Assembly (NCBI GenBank): GCA_020052115.1
Contig: JAGVPR010000345.1
Span: forward strand, 1 to 9,456
Direction of reading: 5' to 3'
Length of the DNA stretch: 9,456 nt
Origin: Candidatus Eiseniibacteriota bacterium
Lineage (GTDB): Bacteria > Eisenbacteria > RBG-16-71-46 > JAGVPR01
The notes beneath the pieces were generated by a model. That model was not told the origin of the DNA, did no database searches, and was given only the letters and a program-made list of their open reading frames with translations. Both the position numbers and the translations under genes were made by a program. How positions within the stretch are numbered: position 1 is the stretch's first letter; every line of letters begins with the position of its first letter. Shown here piece after piece: positions 7,101-9,456 of this stretch.

Positions 7101-7364
7101 GCGCCGAAGGTCCCCTCTCTCACCGTCGCGCCGAATCCGTTCCATCCGGCGGTGACGCTCCGTTATGCGGTCGCGGCACCAGGTCGCGTGACGCTCAGGA
7201 TCTTCGATGTGCGTGGAGCGCTCAGCGCGACGCTCGTCGAAGAGGTCAAAGCACCGGGCCGTTACGAGGCGATCTGGCGGGGCCGCGCCGCTTCCGGCGT
7301 TTACTGGGCGAAGTTCGCCGTTGGAGGCAAGCAGATTACGCGGCAGCTCGTTCTACTGAAGTGA
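4188..7364 (+). CDS. large secreted multi-domain protein with FlgD-like C-terminal sorting domain
   Basis: A 1058-residue exported protein of unknown function. The ATG at 4188 is chosen for its AAGGGGAGG site and because a signal peptide starts there: R10, a hydrophobic core at 11-24 and a likely cut after ALA (29-31). Residues 55-496 are the module shared with the next gene. It starts ADTFWFGGTHW (57-67) and seems to hold two beta-sandwich-like domains, one opening at FDSGVDGSWEGW (about 88-99) and closing at CCYNFKYEDL (284-293), the next opening at DTFEEGPEAW (about 303-312) and closing at PWWDNI (487-492). Residues about 497-975 are absent from the neighbour; they include a beta-rich segment (about 524-640) and a segment (about 711-790) that resembles a glutamine-amidotransferase-like fold, ending LYLSGDGLAMDM without a Cys nucleophile. 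Residues 976-1058 (PNPFHPAVTLRY to SGVYWAKF and RQLVLLK) match FlgD-like Ig / Por-type C-terminal domains used for export or surface attachment. Many Cys suggest disulphides outside the cytoplasm. A structural or surface-binding role is a guess. Confidence 0.85.
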   Translation: MVCAPTSPNRIALVFWVTLLFLNLSATSALARPIERLTSESSAVDSQAPPIARKAAADTFWFGGTHWDAAQVRWEANVSTSRTNRWTFDSGVDGSWEGWTARDLTLVPLPTVPVGNPDNADFRWTNKTLYTLYGTPGTNLFPTATPPDTGGIWCSKYEVEADELCYAAGQGYGTNWEHEARKTFSYAGTGGVRLTYKYFNNTERSFDWTFLYLEFDGIREPGPRGLHTFTLGSPGSKRTKTLTIAAASIPPGTSEVAAVFRFMSDEGWSDEDGVGFTTMWGAFCCYNFKYEDLGTPANNDEDTFEEGPEAWQFFQKPPVGDFVAVSNVAELPPPETACPCTGDVIAGNVMTLFDQSAGPGEPLHPPEQEAAAVSPYIDLAEAGLADRPIRLVVGDAYMWLPVDNAVYYGVQLRQYPVLCEETGQWIEDEVAYPYVYSVSEPTCFDDALFRDFSWLTPTVEYCRIELEVIELCATSTQCTTPGGNASPWWDNIALAVTGTPGLPVLRQTELAAYLQDVFASDGTLSPRATCLLRPSGPNAVDDVDISISCSSDNTEVRLHFKYTAGPGTSPASAFFERYPLQNAWYDARCDTSGGKWIAEYHESSPYFAGEGMPANDILPDGVFTPGSHFECYWSAHQTGGAEDVFPDVPSGAEPLHADLLPGMAVAAGGDTVWPCMLYINGESPEPFTAASPYHTVEAAINAALGAPGRFDRFDLLTPGMTNNTGFERFMTDPQILGYQAIVGIYGPYQSNLIEERDASQLAFWLSTGTAGANGTRQFLYLSGDGLAMDMQGAYEPNALALLNNTFGVLTTCGAYAVAGCPTGSAADTSFCVRLSAASGAEPGFPFTGEPYMASGNGCRGQRRFSVIDVNPAVPTARPNLDYLDQDGTKGTTHYASVTNSRTGTAEGNYRTVFDAMSLSRLRRPSGPTCSDDTLAVLDRLNEVFTWCLQDAGLRYPCGETTVNVPEPEPTGAPKVPSLTVAPNPFHPAVTLRYAVAAPGRVTLRIFDVRGALSATLVEEVKAPGRYEAIWRGRAASGVYWAKFAVGGKQITRQLVLLK
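4350..5675 (+). repeat. tandem-duplicated coding module, copy 1
   Basis: These 442 codons are homologous to bases 7551-8858. In the best stretch (from FRWT near 4551 to FNNTE near 4797) a hand count gives 68 of 82 residues identical. In the segment encoding IWCSKYEVEADELCY the copies differ only at third codon positions, which indicates an old duplication kept under purifying selection rather than a fresh copy or assembly error. Confidence 0.9.
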
Positions 7365-7383
7365 CCGGCGCGGACGTGCCGGT
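7364..7383 (+). other. intercistronic hairpin over the stop codon of the first secreted-protein gene
   Basis: ACCGGC (7364-7369) pairs perfectly with GCCGGT (7378-7383). Two further pairs (one a G-T wobble) leave a GGAC tetraloop, giving an 8-pair stem whose first base is the last base of the TGA stop. Only TT follows, so a classical rho-independent terminator is unlikely. It could protect or process the message between the two paralogues, or lower read-through. Function is inferred from position and structure only. Confidence 0.4.
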
Positions 7384-7403
7384 TCGAGCAAGGGCGGTTC
7401 CCG

Positions 7404-9176
7404 ATGGCAGGCAGAAAGGAAACTAGGGTCATGAGACAACTCCTCCTGTTCGCCGCCATGCTTCTCGCCGCCGGGGCCGGTTCGGCGGAGGCGGTTTCCC
7501 CGGTCCTGGAAGCGCCCGGACTCCGCGAGCGGCAGGCCCCACGGTCCGAGGCCGCCGCGGACACATTCTGGTTCGGCGGCACGCACTGGAACGCCGCCAC
7601 CTCGCGCTGGGAAGCGAGCCAGAACGGGGTCTGGACGTTCGACTCCGGCGTGGATAACAACTGGGAAGGCTGGACGGTGCGCGACCTCACGCTGCTCCCG
7701 CCGCCGACCCTGCCGCCAGGCAATCCCGACAACTCGGACTTCCGCTGGACGCAGAGCGCCCTCTACGCGCTTTACGGCACGCCCGGCACGAACCTCTTCC
7801 CCGGGACCACTCCGCCGGACACGGGCGCCATCTGGTGCTCGAAGTACGAGGTCGAGGCGGACGAGCTGTGCTACCTCGACGGCCAGGGCAACGGCAACAA
7901 TTGGGAGCACGAGGCGCGGAAGACGTTCGCGTATGGCGGCACCGGAGACGTCCGGCTCACCTACAAGTACTTCAACAACACCGAAAAGAACTACGACTTC
8001 ACCCACTTGTATCTCGAGTTCGACGGGGTGCGCGAAGCGACACCACAAGCAACGCATACAGGGCTTCTGGGCAGTCCAGCCGGCAAGCGCCTGAGAACGC
8101 TCACCGTCTCCAGCGCCTCCATTCCGGCCGGAACCTCCGCGATCACCGCCGTCTTCCATTTCAGCGCGGACAGCGGCTGGTCGGACGAGGACGGCCATTC
8201 GAACACGACCTACGGCCCCTTCTGCTGCTACAGCTTCAACTACGAGGACCTCGGCACGCCGGTGAATAACGACGAGGACAGCTTCGAAGCCGGGCCCGAG
8301 GGCTGGACGTTCGTGCAGACACCGGCGGTCGGCGCGTTCGTTGACCTGACGCCGCTTTCGGAACTGCCGCCGCCGGCCGTTTCGTGCCCGAGCCTGCAGG
8401 GGAATGTGCTGACGTTCTTCGACAAGACGGCGGGGCCTGACGATCCTCTCCACCCGCCGAAACAGGGCGCGATGGCGATGTCGCCGCGAATCTACCTGGC
8501 GCCGACGGGCCTCGACGGCCGCCTCGACAGGAAGCTCATGTTCGGAGACGTCTACCAGGACCTGCCGCTCCGGAACGGCGTGATCTACCAATACTGGTAT
8601 CGAGAGTACCCGCACGTTTGCCCCACCACGGGCGCGCTCATCGAAGCGGTCGTCCGGGAGCTAGGCGACATGTTCTGGCCGGACATTCCGCAGTGCATCA
8701 ACGGCTGGATCAGCGAGGAGGACGCCGAGTACGGCCCCTTGCCGATCGAGTACTTCCAGATCGGCATCGAGGCGCTCGAGTTGTGCTCCACCATGACCCA
8801 ATGCACATCCCCCGGCGGCAACACGACGCCTTGGTTCGACAACCTCCGCGTGGCCGTTGTCCGTTCGACCGTCGGCGTTGACCCGGCGCCCGATGCGGCG
8901 GCGCTCCCCGACCTCACCGCACGCCCGAATCCGTTCCGCCCATCGGTGCGTATCGAATACACGGTGCCCGCCGCGGGCCCGGTTGCGCTCCGCATCTACG
9001 ATGTGAGCGGCGCGCTCGTGAGGACACTCGTGGACCGGACGATGGAGGCGGGACGATTCGGACAGTCGTGGGACGGCCTCGATGAGAGCGGGCGCGCGAT
9101 GGGTTCAGGGGTCTACTGGGCACGCTGCAGCGCGAGCGGGCGCGAAGTCACGAGGAGGCTGGTGTTGCTCAGGTAG
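7404..9176 (+). CDS. secreted paralogue of the preceding protein, shorter form, with FlgD-like C-terminal domain
   Basis: A 590-residue exported protein of unknown function. The ATG at 7404 is chosen because AAGGGCGG lies six bases upstream and this start region lines up with that of the first paralogue. A second ATG at 7431 (AAAGGA ten bases upstream) would also leave a good signal peptide. From 7404 the n-region has R4, K5, R8 and R11, the core is residues 13-26 and the likely cut is after AEA (28-30). Residues 50-485 are the shared module: ADTFWFGGTHW (52-62), FDSGVDNNWEGW (79-90), IWCSKYEVEADELCY (143-157), CCYSFNYEDL (274-283), DSFEAGPEGW (292-301) and PWFDNL (476-481). A linker of about 16 residues then leads straight to the C-terminal domain (502-590) with PNPFRPSVRIEY, LRIYDVSGALVRTLV, SGVYWARC and the basic end RRLVLLR. 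The long middle module of the first paralogue is missing. It starts 39 bases after its neighbour and is probably co-transcribed with it. Confidence 0.85.
   Translation: MAGRKETRVMRQLLLFAAMLLAAGAGSAEAVSPVLEAPGLRERQAPRSEAAADTFWFGGTHWNAATSRWEASQNGVWTFDSGVDNNWEGWTVRDLTLLPPPTLPPGNPDNSDFRWTQSALYALYGTPGTNLFPGTTPPDTGAIWCSKYEVEADELCYLDGQGNGNNWEHEARKTFAYGGTGDVRLTYKYFNNTEKNYDFTHLYLEFDGVREATPQATHTGLLGSPAGKRLRTLTVSSASIPAGTSAITAVFHFSADSGWSDEDGHSNTTYGPFCCYSFNYEDLGTPVNNDEDSFEAGPEGWTFVQTPAVGAFVDLTPLSELPPPAVSCPSLQGNVLTFFDKTAGPDDPLHPPKQGAMAMSPRIYLAPTGLDGRLDRKLMFGDVYQDLPLRNGVIYQYWYREYPHVCPTTGALIEAVVRELGDMFWPDIPQCINGWISEEDAEYGPLPIEYFQIGIEALELCSTMTQCTSPGGNTTPWFDNLRVAVVRSTVGVDPAPDAAALPDLTARPNPFRPSVRIEYTVPAAGPVALRIYDVSGALVRTLVDRTMEAGRFGQSWDGLDESGRAMGSGVYWARCSASGREVTRRLVLLR
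7551..8858 (+). repeat. tandem-duplicated coding module, copy 2
   Basis: These 436 codons are homologous to bases 4350-5675 along the whole length, with only small gaps. Similarity is highest in the first half, which is rich in Cys, Trp and Asn, and falls in the second half. That points to stronger constraint on the N-terminal domain. Confidence 0.9.
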
Positions 9177-9188
9177 CGCCCCGCGGAA

Positions 9189-9456
9189 TCAACACAACCG
9201 CACGGGGTGCCAGTCGGGGCGCGCGCCGGCCTTGCGAAGCGCTGCGAGCGAATCCGCGAACGGCTGCACCTCTGCGCGCCCCGGCTCCGCGCACAACGAC
9301 TCGAATCCTGCGAGATCGCCGGAGCCGATGAGCCCCTGCACCTCGAGCGAGCACCCGATCTTCTCGTGGGCATAGGCCCACGGCGAGGAACCGGGCACGG
9401 GCACCGCGCCGAAGAAGAGCCGCGCCGTCTCCGAGAGCGCGAGGAGCAACGCACCG
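9189..9456 (-). CDS. C-terminal end of an unrecognised protein (5' part beyond the window)
   Basis: On the minus strand a frame is open from the right edge to a TGA at 9191-9189, giving 88 residues and ending DWHPVRLC. The third codon positions are almost all G or C, and the composition is that of a normal soluble protein (helix-forming stretches such as LLLALSETARLFFGAV and FADSLAALRKAGA). The two competing minus-strand frames give Arg/Ser-rich shadow peptides. I do not recognise the family. It converges on the second secreted-protein gene with only 12 bases between the two stops, and no terminator hairpin is visible there. It is the only minus-strand gene in the window and so belongs to a separate transcription unit. 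Confidence 0.6.
   Translation of the reverse strand, partial: GALLLALSETARLFFGAVPVPGSSPWAYAHEKIGCSLEVQGLIGSGDLAGFESLCAEPGRAEVQPFADSLAALRKAGARPDWHPVRLC

Noticed and set aside
7353..8615. A 420-codon open frame on the minus strand opposite the second secreted-protein gene.
   Set aside because: It is an antisense shadow caused by high GC. The plus-strand frame has a signal peptide, conserved motifs and silent-site differences from its paralogue, and the antisense product is Arg/Val/Glu-rich without motifs.
1..9456. CRISPR arrays, tRNA or rRNA genes, insertion sequences and attachment sites.
   Set aside because: No regularly spaced repeats, no cloverleaf or rRNA-like stretches, no transposase or integrase motifs were seen; the only long repeat is the duplicated coding module.

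Overview
The window is a compact, GC-rich bacterial stretch with strongly G/C-biased third codon positions. It reads as a metagenome-type genome of the FCB group, most plausibly Candidatus Eisenbacteria or a relative. That placement is inference. It rests on two large secreted proteins built from Cys/Trp-rich beta-sandwich-like modules and ending in a FlgD-like Ig / Por-type C-terminal domain, a style common in those candidate phyla. There are no rRNA or tRNA genes, no transposase and no CRISPR array.

Layout. Bases 1-1218 hold the 3' end of a membrane glycosyltransferase of the GT39/PMT type fused to a C-terminal TPR domain. After a 54-base gap containing a good sigma70-like promoter comes a tight four-gene run (1273-4001): a two-helix membrane protein with a PH-like domain, a DUF47/PhoU-like protein, a Pit-family phosphate transporter and a hemerythrin-like protein. 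Their gaps are 4, 1 and 27 bases, so they look like one transcription unit. DUF47 with Pit is a classic pair for low-affinity phosphate (or metal-phosphate) uptake and its control. The hemerythrin and PH-like genes are less usual companions.

Bases 4002-4187 are a regulatory gap with a direct repeat, a GC palindrome, a TAGAAT -10 candidate and a roughly 108-base structured leader. They precede a tandem pair of secreted paralogues at 4188-7364 (1058 aa) and 7404-9176 (590 aa). Both have a signal peptide, a shared module of about 440 residues that is over 80% identical in its best stretch, and a C-terminal FlgD-like sorting domain. The first protein carries an extra module of about 480 codons between these shared parts. 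A hairpin covers the stop codon of the first gene, just before the second.

Bases 9189-9456 hold the C-terminal end of an unrecognised gene on the minus strand, convergent with the second paralogue. The tandem secreted pair, with the module gained or lost between copies, is the least described part of the window.
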